64,000 nucleotides of DNA from Dama dama (lineage: Eukaryota > Chordata > Mammalia > Artiodactyla > Cervidae): NCBI RefSeq assembly GCF_033118175.1, contig NC_083711.1:49114001-49178000 (forward strand), written 5' to 3'. The notes beneath the pieces are model-generated. The model worked only from the letters and a program-made list of their open reading frames with translations. It ran no database searches and had not been told where the DNA came from. A program made the translations under genes and the position numbers. Within the stretch, counting starts at the first letter, position 1. Each line of letters begins with the position of its first letter. This document shows, one piece after another, positions 22,709 to 35,298 of this stretch.

Positions 22709-24698
22709 TTAGGGGCTAGGAGAAAAGATGTCATTACTTATCTGCCACATCTCCACTTGATATTTTTAACAACAGGCTGTACCCTTTGGCCTGTTTCCCG
22801 CCACTCAACACTCTCCCATCCACCTAGCCCTGGGCTGCCCAGCCTCAGACACAAGCTTAGTGTGAAGGTGATGACTCTGACGCACAGACGCTCAGCTCAC
22901 ATGGCAACCACCAGCACCAACAGGTCACCAGGGCCAGGGCAGAACAAGATGCCAGAGCTAGAAGCCATCAGCAACTCAAAACACATGGAAGGACAAGAAA
23001 GCACGTTAGGGAGAAGGGCAAGGGAGAGACTTTCCACGCTCCCTTCAACACGGAAGCACCTCCCTCCCCACTGGTGGCTGAAATAGGAATTAGATGTCCA
23101 GGCCTGCATGGCTTGTGATTTCTGTACAACACGGCCTAGGTCTGGCAAGTTGACTAATACTAGAAAATCAAGTCTCATGACCACTCTGTTGGCTAGAATT
23201 ACTGTATTTTCCAGCCTCCTAGAAAATAAAAAGGCAACTGGAAGAAAGAAAGTTCCCAAGATACTTTACTTCCTGTTTCTGCTTCTGAGGAATAGTTTTA
23301 CAACTAGGGAACAGAATTATCTGCCCTTTAAATCAGTATAAAATTTGAGAGGTTAAAAACATGTGTCGACTTACATAATGTAGCAATAAAAGATGGCCTC
23401 AACAGTGAATCTTTTGGGTAATAATTAATTCAACCCAACCTTCCATTCTAAATCAAGCTTTGTACTGGGGACAGAGTTTTCTAAGATAATTAGATGGAAA
23501 CCCTGGAACAACTGATTTGCAAGGTAATATGTTTATCTCTGCCGGTTGCCATGTAACTCTCATCTATCGTCAGTCAGTTCTGGAACAGACACAAGAGCCT
23601 GGCCCTCCTGTGATACACTGCTGAGCCCTCCCAAGTGGGGGTCACTGTGAGGTTCTGATGTGAACGTGGACGTGGAGAGCAGCACAGTGGATATAACAGG
23701 CCAGGGACAAGAAGAAATGATGAAACGCCATCAATCAGTGTGACTCCCACCTCAACACTGGAAAAATACTGGCAAAGTCAGTGTTTTTATAACATGTTCA
23801 CTTACATTATCATATACCTGCTCTCTCCATCTTACTGAAAAGAATCACCTGACATTATAGATCTTTCCAAACTATCAATTTTATATTTTAAGTCAAAATT
23901 AATTTAAGACTGTCTTCAAAATAGAATAATGTCTAAACCTGCTCATTAATGGAAAGTCCATTTAAGTTTGCAGCTTTGCAATTCCAAGTTAAATTCTGAT
24001 TTTGAAACATTGCTGGCAAATATGAAAGTAAAGTAAGAAAAAGTGAAGCAATGGAAAAATCTCCCCTGGCTCATAGTGTTGAACAGAAGGTATTTCCAAT
24101 CCTCAACATGTGTTTTTGAACTTTCTTTTATGAGGAAGAGAGATCATTCCTCTACTGTCATGGAGAACACTTCATAAGGAAAATAAATTTCTCCAGAAAT
24201 AAGTTCTATTTACATCTACATTTTTAAGAGAAATACGCAGCATTTTAAAGGGGTGACTCCAACCCAAAGTCTCCTTATCTGGATACTTCCAAGAGTATCA
24301 TCTGCCCTGGAAATGGGCCATTAAATCTATTTCCCAGCAGTAATTGCAACACGAATTACTAATTGATTATTCATCTAAAATGAAATGGTCACTAAGTGGT
24401 AAAATGAGATCTAGATACTCATTTTATCTGCGGCATTTCAAATCCAAATAGTATATAAAAAAGAAAAGGTCAAGAATCATTTTTTTCTTTAATCCAGATT
24501 GACCTTCTCTCATCAGGAACTAACATACCAGAAACCACAGATTCTTTAAAGAAAAGAAAAAAAAAAAAACCAACTTCCAAAAGCTTTCTGTATAAAAACT
24601 TTAAAACAGAAAAGTCATGTCCATTGTAAACTAAAAAAGGCAGGGAGAAGGTCATCTTGACCAATTATTGCTGAAAAGCAATTAGAAATTAAGCCAGC
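22709..24698. other. intergenic, no gene seen
   Basis: Unique sequence. The 170-codon open frame at 22574-23086 starts inside the SINE and runs into this stretch; it shows no domain. An A13 run occurs near 24544. Confidence 0.5.
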
Positions 24699-24708
24699 AT
24701 CTGTTTTT

Positions 24709-24923
24709 GTGCTCTGCTTAGCCTCTTGGTCGTGTCTGACTCTTTGTGATCCCAGGGACTGTAGCCCGTCAGGCTCCTCTTTCCATGGGGATTCTCCAGG
24801 AAAGTATACTGGAGTGGGTAGCCACTCCCTTCTCCAGGGGATCTTCCCAACCCAGGGATCAAACCCAGGTCTCCTGCGTTGCGGGCGGATCCTTTCCTGT
24901 CTGAGACACCAGGGAAGCTCAGT
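24709..24923 (-). mobile_element. Bov-tA SINE with perfect target-site duplication
   Basis: It is full length on the minus strand, from GAGCTTCCCTGGTGTCTCAG to GAGTCAGACACGACCAAGAG. The direct repeat ATCTGTTTTT is at 24699-24708 and 24924-24933. Confidence 0.94.
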
Positions 24924-25040
24924 ATCTGTTTTTAGATCTTTACCATTTAGTTTTTCTTCCAACACGGAAACCTCGGTTTTAGTTCTCTGTACGTTCCAAG
25001 CAAGAGCTATTTAAAATCTGAATCAAAAGTGAGCTTCCCA

Positions 25041-25372
25041 GGGCCTCCCTGGTGGCTCAGCGGTAAAGAATCTGCCTGCCAATGCAGCAGACATGGGTTC
25101 AATCCCTGGTCCAGGAAGCTTCCACATGCCTCAGAGCAACCAAGCCCGTGGACCACAATTACCAAGCCTGTTCTCTAGAGTCTGGGAACCAAAACGACTA
25201 AAGCCACATGCCACGACTATCGAAGCTCGCACACCTAGAGCCTGTGCTCTACAACAAGAGATGTCACCATAACGAGAAGCCCCTGCCCCACAATGAAGAA
25301 GTCGGCCCCGCTCACCGCAGCTAGAGAAAAAGCCTGACCACATCAGTGAAGGCCCAGCACAGCCAACACAGA
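25041..25372 (+). mobile_element. tRNA-derived SINE, CHR-2-like, long form
   Basis: The head is GGGCCTCCCTGGTGGCTCAG with GGGTTCAATCCCTGGTCCAG. The tail region has CAGAGCAACCAAGCCCGTGG, GAGCCTGTGCTCTACAACAA and AATGAAGAAGTCGGCCCCGC, typical of the long artiodactyl tRNA SINEs. The 3' border is approximate. Confidence 0.8.
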
Positions 25373-26435
25373 TAGATGTTTCCCTAACTCACTATAGGGA
25401 AGAAAACACTTAACATGTGTCTTGTGACCACATACACTTTTGTTTTCATATGAGCAGCAGTATCACCTTCCTTGAGTATGTGACAGTTACTGGACATGGA
25501 GCAAAACTAATACCCATCCCCTTGGAGCATGGAGCCATGTAGGTGCTTCCAAGCCCCTACATCCTGGGAAGGAAGGATAGGACCTTCCTCCCAGAGGAGT
25601 CTGGCAGGACACCAGCTCTTTTCAGGGCCTTTCCTCCAGGGCACAGGGATGCCAGCCACTCTGCTGGGATTAAGTCACTTAAATGGGAAGACAAGCCATC
25701 TTTCCCACACGGTAAACCTTGGGAGACTGAGAGGAAATACCAACATGGGTTGCTGCTATGTATAGGACGAACAGGATCTACTTTGAAAGGACATCATCTC
25801 TAACTTTCACAAAACATAATTACCAGAACCTAAATAAAACTGACAGGTTTGTCCAACTACTCATTCTTCCTCAGGGCAGTGTTGATTTTTTTTTAAAAAA
25901 GGGAAGAACTGAGTCACACCTACATCAGTGCCCTGCCCCCTCATGCTCTTATTTTATTCTGCCCTACACAATAAAGAAATAAACAAGTAATAAATTTTTA
26001 AATTGTTTTTTAAGATGAAACAATGCCTTTTATAATAAGGCATCATACTCCCAGTGCCATCAACAGAAAGTACAGTCAAATTAGTTCCTACAAACCCACC
26101 CATTTCCACAAGCTCCCCAACCTTTGCTCCTCTGCCAGCCATAGCACCCGAAGCTTTCTCTATGATCCAGCATCATTCCCCATACTAATCCACCTCTTCA
26201 TCCTGCCTTCCTCGAGTCTGTGGTTAAGAAACACAAATAGGCTATTACATTTCAATACAGCAGTCCAGACACTCTGATAAGGTTTTGTAAAATGCTTACT
26301 GCTTTATGTTTTGTGAATTACTCAATGAGAGTAAGATTAATATAAACATATGAATCTGAACTCTTGAAACATTTAGGATTGTTTCTAAATCTCTATAAAC
26401 TATTTCTTTAAAAATGGCTTGTAAATCACTCATCA
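25373..26435. other. intergenic, no gene seen
   Basis: No repeat or coding region could be supported. Overlapping open frames at 25529-25803 are in unrelated frames and lack domains. Confidence 0.5.
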
Positions 26436-27430
26436 GTCAGTTAAGTTCAGTCGCTCAGTCGTGTCCAACTCTTCGAGACCCCATGAATCACAGCACACCA
26501 GGCCTCCCTGTCCATCACCAACTCCCGGAGTTTACTCAAACTCATGTCCACTGAGCCAGTGATGCCATCCTGCCATCCCATCCTCTGTCGTCCTCTTCTC
26601 CTCCTGCCCCCAATTCCTCCCAGCATCAGGGTCTTTTCCAATGAGTCAACTCTCCATATGAGGTGGCCAAAGTATTGGAGTTTCAGCTTCATCATCAGTC
26701 CTTCCAATGAACACCCAGGACTGATCTCCTTTAGGATGGACTTGTTGGATCTCCTCACAGTCCAAGGGATTCTCAAGAGTCTTCTCCAACACCACAGTTC
26801 AAATGCATCAATTCTTCAGTGCTCAGCTTTCTTCACAGTCCAACTCTCACATCCATACATGACCACTGGAAAAACCATAGCCTTGACTAGACGGACCTTT
26901 GATGGCAAAGTAATGCCTCTGCTTTTTAATATGCTGTCTAGGTTGGTCATAACTTTCCTTCCAAGGAGTAAGCATCTTTTAATTTCATGGCTGCAATCAC
27001 CATCTGCAGTGATTTTGTAGTCCCCCAAAATAAAGTCTGACACTGTTTCCACTGTTTCCCCATCTATTTGCCATGAAGTGATGGGACCAGATGCCATGAT
27101 CTTTGTTTTCTGAATGTTGAGCTTTAAGCCAACTTTTTTACTCTCCTCTTTCACTTTCATCAAGAGGCTTTTTAGTTCCTCTTCACTTTCTGCCGTAAGT
27201 GTGGTGGCATCTGCATATCTGAGGTTATTGATATTTCTCCCAGCAGTCTTGATTCCAGCTTGTGCTTCCTCCAGCCCAGCGTTTCTCATGATGTACTCTG
27301 CATATAAGTTAAATAAGCAGTGTGACAATATACAGCCTTGACATACTCCTTTTATTATTTGGAACCAGTCTGGTGTTCCATGTCCAGTTCTAACTCTTGC
27401 TTCCTGACCTGCATACAGGTTTCTCAAGTT
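26436..27430 (-). mobile_element. BovB (RTE) LINE 3' half, 1.0 kb
   Basis: The minus strand carries a 203-codon open piece at 27427-26816 (RNLYAGQEARVRTGHGTPDW, then YADATTLTAESEEELKSLLM) and a further piece at 26776-26447 ([20 protein letters not shown]). In the catalytic motif the second D of YADD is A, so the enzyme would be inactive. The copy is 5' truncated. Confidence 0.92.
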
Positions 27431-27585
27431 CTACTTAATTTGCTTGCTAGTCATTAAATACATATGACCCATTATCTCAAGCTAATTGAATGAGTACTGC
27501 AGACCAACTCTAATCAAGCACTCTTTGGTTTCGTGAATAATAAGTGAGCAAGATATGGTCCCAACATCAAAGAATTCAGTTTAGT

Positions 27586-27733
27586 GGGATGTCCAGAGGA
27601 TGAGCTGGTTGGATGGCATCACCAACTCAACGGACATGAGTTTGAGCAAATTCCAGGAGATAGTGAAGGGCAAAGAAGCCTGGCAGTCCATGGGGTCACA
27701 AAGAGTCAGACACTACTTAGCCACTGAACAATA
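27586..27733 (+). mobile_element. BovB 3' terminal fragment in opposite orientation
   Basis: AGAGGATGAGCTGGTTGGAT through GGACATGAGTTTGAGCAAAT to AAAGAGTCAGACACTACTTA is the BovB 3' end on the plus strand. It lies 155 bases from the minus-strand copy and forms an inverted pair with its 3' end. Confidence 0.88.
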
Positions 27734-30368
27734 ATATAAACCTTGGTGAACACAACCTTGGTGAATAGTGGAGTGTATCTGCATATACCTAGTATAGAAA
27801 AAGGCATAAAAGATGGAGTTTCTTTTTGGAGGCTTTCTCAAAGGCCCACCTGCTAAAAATATGCATTCTTCCCCTAATCTGCCATGGTGTGTGCAATATT
27901 GACAATTGTGGTTGTTCATCTGGAATAATAAATTACCTACAGAAATACCACATACAATAATGGTGTTATCTGGGAAAGCATGATTCCTTAACATCTACTA
28001 TAATATTAGCACAGATTCATTTGTATAAAAAAAAGTGGAATACAAGATATGTGTGTGTTTTGGTGAGATACCTTACATGTCATGGGATCTAGTCCATCAA
28101 GGACTAGCTCAGATGAGACATATATTCAGAAGTACCCAGAAGGTGGACCAGCAGGGTGAAGACATGACCAAAGAGTAACTAGGCCTTGTCCTAATCAGAC
28201 TTTTATTAAAAACAGGTTATGACTATTTCTTCTAAAACTTGTCATTGGTTAATTAATCAATAGGTATTAATTAATCAATAGGTATTTATTGGACACATTT
28301 CTCCCAGTTTGTTTTTATAAGACAGTCTTTGGAGTCAAATCAAGACCGCCCTTTTCTTCCCTAAGACTGATTTAGGACACCATCATGCCCTCTTGACAGT
28401 AAGACATCATGCAAACATAGGGGAGAAAACATTAAGCTGAGGCTCCCGATGCTTAGGTAAGTGGTAACTGACCTACCCAGGCAGAATTGCTCTACATTGC
28501 TCTTACACCACGTTCACGTCTTCTTGGTCTCTTGTAGACAGGTCACCAGTTCCTTCTCTTGTTACAGACCATCTGGTGTTAGCTGCTCACCCTTAATCTT
28601 TCTTTAATCAACTCCACCAGTTTTCCTTCCATCCCTGCCTTAAGCAAATGAGGAAAAAATGAAAGTTTCTAAGACTTTAAAAGAGTGAAGTTCAAGAGAG
28701 GCCAAATAATAACTCAGCATCATTAACTATCAACAAATTTCAGGGCAACAATTGGGCTCTGAATCTGTCTCCAATTCTCAGAGACTCCCACTTCACAAAG
28801 ATTAATCAAAGACTATCCTTCCTACACCACGCTCATACTGTGTGTATCTCTGAGTGGTATTTACAACCGAACTACTGCTACAATCTACAATGTTTTCTTC
28901 TAATTGACAAAAAATGTAGGGAAATTTTTGAAAGAGAAGTTTATTAATAGTGAAAATGGCACAACGCTATACATGAGAAAAAAGACCTTTCATATACATA
29001 AAGACTGTTAAATTTTTATTTCTAATTAGCTAGTATTAAGACAAGAGCATTTCAAGCAAATAGTACAGTAACATGAGCTTATCTGACCCATACTTTAAAT
29101 ACAGTGTCATCATAAACAAGATGAAACAGAAAAATCTTTCATTAGCCACACTCCATATTGAACATATATTATGGTATGTACATAGTCACTTCATAAACAT
29201 CACAGTCCACATACATAAATAATTATACCTTATTCTCTGATATTATGGTTACATTTTTCCTATTTATTCCCTAACCACTAAAAAAGCAACTAAGTGTAAG
29301 TGAAGCAAAAATGGATAAGGAATCATTTCAACTAGGCTGTAGCTGTAAATTGTGTGTTTTAATCTGTCTTATTACCCCAAGGGGAGTGATTTAACCTGTG
29401 TCTTGTTAAACAGATAGTGTAAGGTTTTACAAAATGCATGACTCAAGGAAATTTCTATTTAGATTCTTTACATTATCAGTTACTTTCTGGTACCCTCCCA
29501 CCTTCTCACTTCCAGCCAGGATCTTCTGCAGAACACAATGCAACTGATTTGATGATTATGACCTTCACACCATTTTTCTGCATTCATTGCACGCTTGGGA
29601 ATAGAATGAGCTAGGCGGCATGACTCATTGCAGCTGGGTTGTAAATCTGAAAGGCTGGCCCCACCCATTCTCCTGGGAATTGCTGGAACCATTAAAAAAA
29701 AAAAATGACCCATATTTTTCTTAGCTAAAATATCTCAACTTAATAAAGATAAGTTTTTCTCCTAAATCAGCTGTTTCCTCATGGAGCAAATATATTACCT
29801 TGTTTTCCCCATTTCAAAATGAAACTTCAATTCACAGGCTGATAGATGTCAAAGTATCCATTATTGAAAACATGGAAATGACATAAAGATGCCCACTGCC
29901 TAAAAATTATGAGATGGATGAAGGCAAACGTACCAAAAGAAAGAATGCAAATAAATAGATCAGGTACACATTTGAGTCAACATGGCTTTAGAGCCTACAA
30001 AGAATATTTGTGTAATTTTCATCTTTTGTCAGAAGTAATAATAAATCAGGCTTGTTCAATTACATTACAATTTACTATGTGATTAAAAAGTATGAGGAGG
30101 GGAGCAGCCAAGCCATGAGGACCAGATACTGAAGAAGAGAAAAAACAAAGGGTGGGATTAAAATCAGTTATTAAAATAACTTGTGTTACGATGTTAAGTA
30201 AATGGGACTTCACAGCACATAACTGTGAACACATACCCTTAAACCACTGCTGTGTGCAAACGGAGTCCTACATATCAAATAAATCTCTCATTATCCAGAA
30301 CCCAGGAATCCTGTATGTACACTCAACTATAAGGGTTACATCTGCAAGACTCCAGAGCACCTTCTGAA
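27734..30368. other. intergenic or 3' flank of IMPG2, no gene seen
   Basis: AT-rich unique sequence. An imperfect direct repeat, TTAATTAATCAATAGGTATT, occurs twice around 28250-28288. Minus-strand AATAAA motifs near 29262 and 28937 could be used if the IMPG2 3' UTR is long. No coding signal. Confidence 0.45.
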
Positions 30369-30580
30369 CCAAAAAAAGAAAAAACAAAACAAAACAAAAA
30401 AACACCTTGAATTCTTTGCCACGCCCTCTCTAGCTGTGGTGCACCGGCTCCGGAGCTCACAGGCTCAGGAGTTGGTAGCACACGGGCTACCATGTGGGAT
30501 CTTCCTGCCCCAGGGATCAAACCCTCATCCCCCACACTGCAAGGCGGGTTCCTAACCGCTGGACCACCAAGGATGTCCCG
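30369..30580 (-). mobile_element. tRNA-derived SINE (CHR-like) with adjacent (CAAAA)n
   Basis: The minus strand starts GACATCCTTGGTGGTCCAGC, GGTTAGGAACCCGCCTTGCA and includes GAGGGTTTGATCCCTGGGGC, then GCCGGTGCACCACAGC. The left side is an A-rich AAAAC repeat (30370-30403), unexpected for the tail of a minus-strand SINE, which should be T-rich on this strand. Confidence 0.75.
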
Positions 30581-32604
30581 AGGGAAAAGTTCTTTCTAAA
30601 AGCTCTTTCAAGACAGTTTCTCCTGGAAGACCCAGAGCTCTTTTAGCCCTTAGAGTGTGAACAGCAGAGGATCTTCACCATGGAAACTTCATTCTCCAGT
30701 CTTTCTCACTGTGGTTCAGTTATGACAAAGGTAAGGCCAAAGTCTTTATTCCTGAACTGAGGAGCTCAGGTCTCACCCTGAGAGTTCAGGAGTTCCTTCC
30801 ATTAACAGATGTGGAGCAGACATTTGCGCAGAGATCAACAAGAGTTTTGCTCTTCAGAAATGTGTCAGAATTTCTTACTTCACTGATTGGCTTCTGGAAA
30901 CAACAATCCTCCTTCAGCCCCATTCGTGCTTCTCGTGAGTGTTCCACAAGGTGGCCAGTTCTACACCCAAATCATGTCCATCTAGACTGCCGGCAAGCAG
31001 ACATTCATTTAAAATGTTGCTTTCTAGGGTTAACTGGGTTAGGGTTAATAAAAACAAATTTTCTTTTTCATCTACAACAAGTAAGTTTAGAATCTTCAAC
31101 AGAGAAATCTTAGGAAGTTTTAAAAATAAAATTAAGCATTAGGTAGTGACAAATGTCATTAATATTTACAATGCTTTAAAGATAAATATCATTTCCCGTT
31201 CAAATGAGCCCAGTAGAAAATATCCCACCACTGGCTTGTACCTATGCTGAACTTTTTAGAGAACCTATTATGTGAGTAGGGAATGAAAGAGAATTCCAGG
31301 AAACAGGAAATACCAACCTACATAAACACACACTCATAAAACCTGTGACCCATACATACTTTGCAAAATACCTGGATATCTTCAAGGCTTTCAATAGCTT
31401 TACTGTGGCATGTACTCATCCCAGCGATTTTTGTTTCTAGTGTCTTCAAAATGAGTGAAATTGGCAGTCATTAAGTTGAGAAAAAAAAAATGGACCAAGT
31501 ATTTTAGCTCACTGTCAATCTATCCCTGGTTAGTAATATCTGGTCATAAAGATAATTAAGATAACCAGAATAATTAGGATTATCTTTGACTAACATGAAG
31601 GTTCCTAACATGACACACACCTGCATCAATAATAGTCCATTTGCATACACAACTCAGTCTCAGGAGTGATAGGGCACTCTCCACGCCCCCGCCAAAGCTC
31701 CCATTCACAAAGTGCTAGGAAACAGAGTTAAGCTTCCATTTTCAGTTATAATTTATATAAGATGTGACTTTTTCCTAGCTATAAAGAAAAAAAAATTATT
31801 TTAATTGTAATGAAAGTCCTGCCATGTTTTACGTAAGCAGGAGTCAATTGAGGTACAAGGTTATTCATAAAGAAGCAGCCAACCTATACCATAGGAGGGA
31901 GTTAAATGCTCTTTTTGAAATTAAAACACCAGGAACTAGAGGAGATACAAGGTTTGCCCAGGGCATGGTGAGGTAGCAGCAGCAGAGTCAGGGAACCCAT
32001 CTGTTCTGACTCAGCCCACCCACCAACCAGCACAGTACACTCTCAGTACTGTGGTCTTGACCCAACAGCCTCTCCTCCCCTGTCCACTTGATTAAAATCA
32101 TCTCTAGTCTAAGGAGAACCCTCTAAACTTTATACATATGTCTTGGCTGAGACAGCTTTAAAAAACAGGATATTAACATAATTAACAAAACAGCGTGGTT
32201 TTGATGAACAGGCTTCGGAAATTGAAAACTCTGGTAGAAGTACAAGGTACAGGCCTAACTCTATCCTCCAGCAAAAAGGTCGCTTTTTCTTCAACAGTTT
32301 GATTCAAAAAAGGCTTAGTATTTTAGTTAGGTGAATGTCTGACCATAAACTATGTTAAAATTACTTCAAGAGATTTTCATTCCACCTGAACTAACATGCT
32401 ACAAATATTCAGCTATTAAGCTTACTGCCTCCGGTAAGAGTCTCACCTTGTCTTCCCGCTGTGAAACCTGAGGCACATTTATGAAGAGACACCCTCAGAG
32501 ACTCAGAAGCAGATAGCAAATATATCCCCAATTCCCAGACCCAGCTTTTTCCTTATAGAAAACTTTCCAGAATTCACACAGTTTTAATTCCCTTTAAATA
32601 TAGC

Positions 32605-33253
32605 TTCCCATCACTTCATAGCAAATAGATGAGGAAACAATGGAAACAGTGGCAGACTTTATTTTTTGGGGCTCCAAAATCACTGCAGATGGTGACTGCA
32701 GCCATGAAATTAAAAGACGCTTGCTCCTTGGAAGAAAAACTATGACTAGCCTAGACAGAATATTAAAAAGCAGAGACATTACTTTGCCAACAAAGGTCCG
32801 TCTAGTCAAAGCTATGGTTTTTTCAGTAGTCATGTATGGATGTGATAGTTGAACTATAAAGAAAGCTGAGCACTGAAGAATTGATGCTTTTGAACTATGG
32901 TGTTGGAGAAGACTCTTGAGAGTCCCTTGGACTGCAAGGAGATCCAACCAGTCCATCCTAAAGGAAAATCAGTCCTGGATATTCATTGGAAGGACTGATG
33001 CTGAAGCTAAAACTCCAATACTTTGGCCACCTGATGTGAAGAACTGACTCAATTTGAAAAGACCGTGATGCTGGGAAAGATTGAAGGCAGGAGGAGAAGG
33101 GGACGACAGAGGATGAGATGGTTGGATGGCATCACCTACTCAATGGACATGACTTCGAGTAGACTCCAGGAGTTGGTGATGGACAGGGAGGCCTGGCGTG
33201 CTGCAGTCCATGGGGTCACAAAGAGTCAGACACAACTGAGTGACTGAACTGAA
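32605..33253 (+). mobile_element. BovB (RTE) LINE 3' fragment, antisense to IMPG2
   Basis: It starts CTTCCCATCACTTCATAGCA and carries open pieces METVADFIFWGSKITADGDC and MVFSVVMYGCDS, then [20 protein letters not shown]. It ends at GTCACAAAGAGTCAGACACA and is 5' truncated. It probably lies within the IMPG2 3' UTR or its close flank. Confidence 0.9.
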
Positions 33254-33614
33254 ATACAGTTTTTGGTCTTTGCAGATATAAATACCATCACATCTCCGGC
33301 CAAATTCTAAAATTTTAAACTAGAAAAAAATTTTGAGTCCCAGATTTAGTTTTTTAATAGAAAACTCTTCTTTCAACAGAGTTCCAAATCCAGGTTAATT
33401 AATATGATGTAATGAGCGATCTCCATCTTCTCTAGGCTTCTAATCAGTTGCAAATATGAGTTTTGATTAAAGCTCTTCCCTGCTATGAAACAAAGAGCAA
33501 TTAGTTGAAAAAAGCTAAAATGTACTGAAATGCACTTTGTTGAAATGTACTGTCAAACTATATTCCTAAAATTACCAATTCTTTCTTTGCAGGAAAGCTG
33601 TTCTGTGCTTTGCT

Positions 33615-33638
33615 AAAAAAAAAAAAAAAAAAAAAAAA
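33615..33638. repeat. A24 homopolymer
   Basis: An uninterrupted run of 24 A on the plus strand, so U24 on an IMPG2 transcript if it is in the 3' UTR. No retroposon body is recognised beside it. Confidence 0.95.
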
Positions 33639-35298
33639 TCCAGTCTACAGAGACTATGTAATATTTTTACTGAATCCTAAACCAAGTCCATTAATATTTT
33701 CATGAGCTACTGGTAGATGAAAACTCCAGACTGCCTGAAAACTGAAAATGTACTGATCATGTCCCTAACACTTTTTCAATGCTATCTCCCGACTTTGAAC
33801 AATCCCCTTAGGGTTATAGTGTCTGTGTGAACATTCTTTTGTTTCACTGGATCTTGTTTAACTCTTCTTTGTTATATGATTTTTTTTCATATATTTTAAT
33901 GCCAAACAGTCTACCGGAAGAAAGTGAAGCATGTAGTCCATCTGCCTGTCCCTAACTAGGCTCTCCTGGTTCCTCTCTTTGGATTTCTTAGCCTAGATGA
34001 GATACATTTTTAATTCAGGAAACACAGATGGCTCTGAGGGGCTTATAAAAGGGTCTTAGGAAAGATTAAAAGAAAATCAGTCATGTTCTTTCTATTGGAT
34101 ACCACTGAAGTTGTGCCATAGGTCACCTACTGGCTGGAGACACACAGATTAGCGGATATCCTGGACTAAAAGGCAGAATCCTATTAATACTGCTTTGACA
34201 GCTCTCAAGCAAGGTCTGCAGTAACTCCCTTTGGCTAAGTCAGATGTTCAGAGAGTTTTCTTCCTAAAGGAGTATCTACCATGCATGTGGAACTAGAAAA
34301 GCATCTTCTTTAGTTTCCTTTGGTGTCAATCCATCCATTTCTATCAGAGGAACCATGAGTGAGGGGCTGCCTGTCAGAGAAAGGGGATTTGGGGCAAAGG
34401 GGTAGAGGCTCCAACCAGAACCACATGTGTGGTTGATCCTTTATCAGTTTCTTCTATAAGCAGGCATGAATTGCTCTAGTTTTTCTCTTCTAGAAGCCAG
34501 GTGCCATTATCTGGCCTGGGTGAGACCCATCCATGAGGAAGCACCTTTGCCAGGGCAGCTGTAGGACCAAATATCAAAACCAAATAATAATCCCATCCAC
34601 TACACTCAGTTAATCCACACTCAGTTAATTAGTCAGTTAATTAACACTCAGTTAATCTATAAATGGTCTCTTTACAAGGGTACTGTATTTTTGTAACCTA
34701 CATCTTGTTATGGATCCTCAGATGCAAAGGGAAGACCAAAAAACTATGTACACTTGCCCAAAATGTATGCTGAAAAAAGTAATGGAAAAAGACATATTGA
34801 AAAGTAAGGTGAAGTTGAAAGAAGCAAGAAGACACACTTCAATTAGATTTGCCTCATTCAAAGTATACCTAAAAGTATCTACAGAGATAGAAAAGGAAGT
34901 ATATGTTAAAATATGTGAGAATTTATGGCTATTCAAACAGGTGACTCTATGTTAATAAGAGAAAATATGATAGAGCGAGGAAGCTCTAGTCCAGAACACA
35001 GAGTGTCTTTGTTTTCCATCTTCACTGGCACTTGCTGTCATTGTGAGCTTGAGTAAGACTCTCCATTTCTTTGAGGTTTCCTTTCCTCACTCATAAAACT
35101 TAAATAAGAAACATTCAACGTGTAAAGGCACTAGAAGGAATAACTGCAGAATCAGAGTGGATGTGGATTAACTGTGAAGAACTCAACACTAGTTACCAAC
35201 AAAACCCCCGTCATATAGACAGAAATTATGTATTCACACTCATGGCCCTCCTGTAAGGCAAACTGTTTAGAATCTGGTGCGGGTGCTCTCTTAAATGC

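Larger units (their letters stand above)
30745..35298 (-). other. probable IMPG2 3' UTR or immediate downstream flank
   Basis: This AT-rich stretch with no supported exon follows the last recognised coding exon. Human IMPG2 has a 3' UTR of several kilobases (from memory), so part or all of this is likely transcribed. A minus-strand AATAAA sits at 30745-30750 and would end a UTR of about 4.5 kb, of which about 0.65 kb is an inserted BovB fragment. Further minus-strand AATAAA sites occur near 29262 and 28937, so the end is not fixed by sequence. An A24 tract (T24 on the transcript strand) lies at 33615-33638. Short direct repeats of the type CACTCAGTTAAT occur around 34605-34665. Confidence 0.35.

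Noticed and set aside
22574..23086. 170-codon open frame on the plus strand
   Set aside because: It starts inside a tRNA SINE and runs into unique sequence. It has no domain, no splice context and low-complexity composition.
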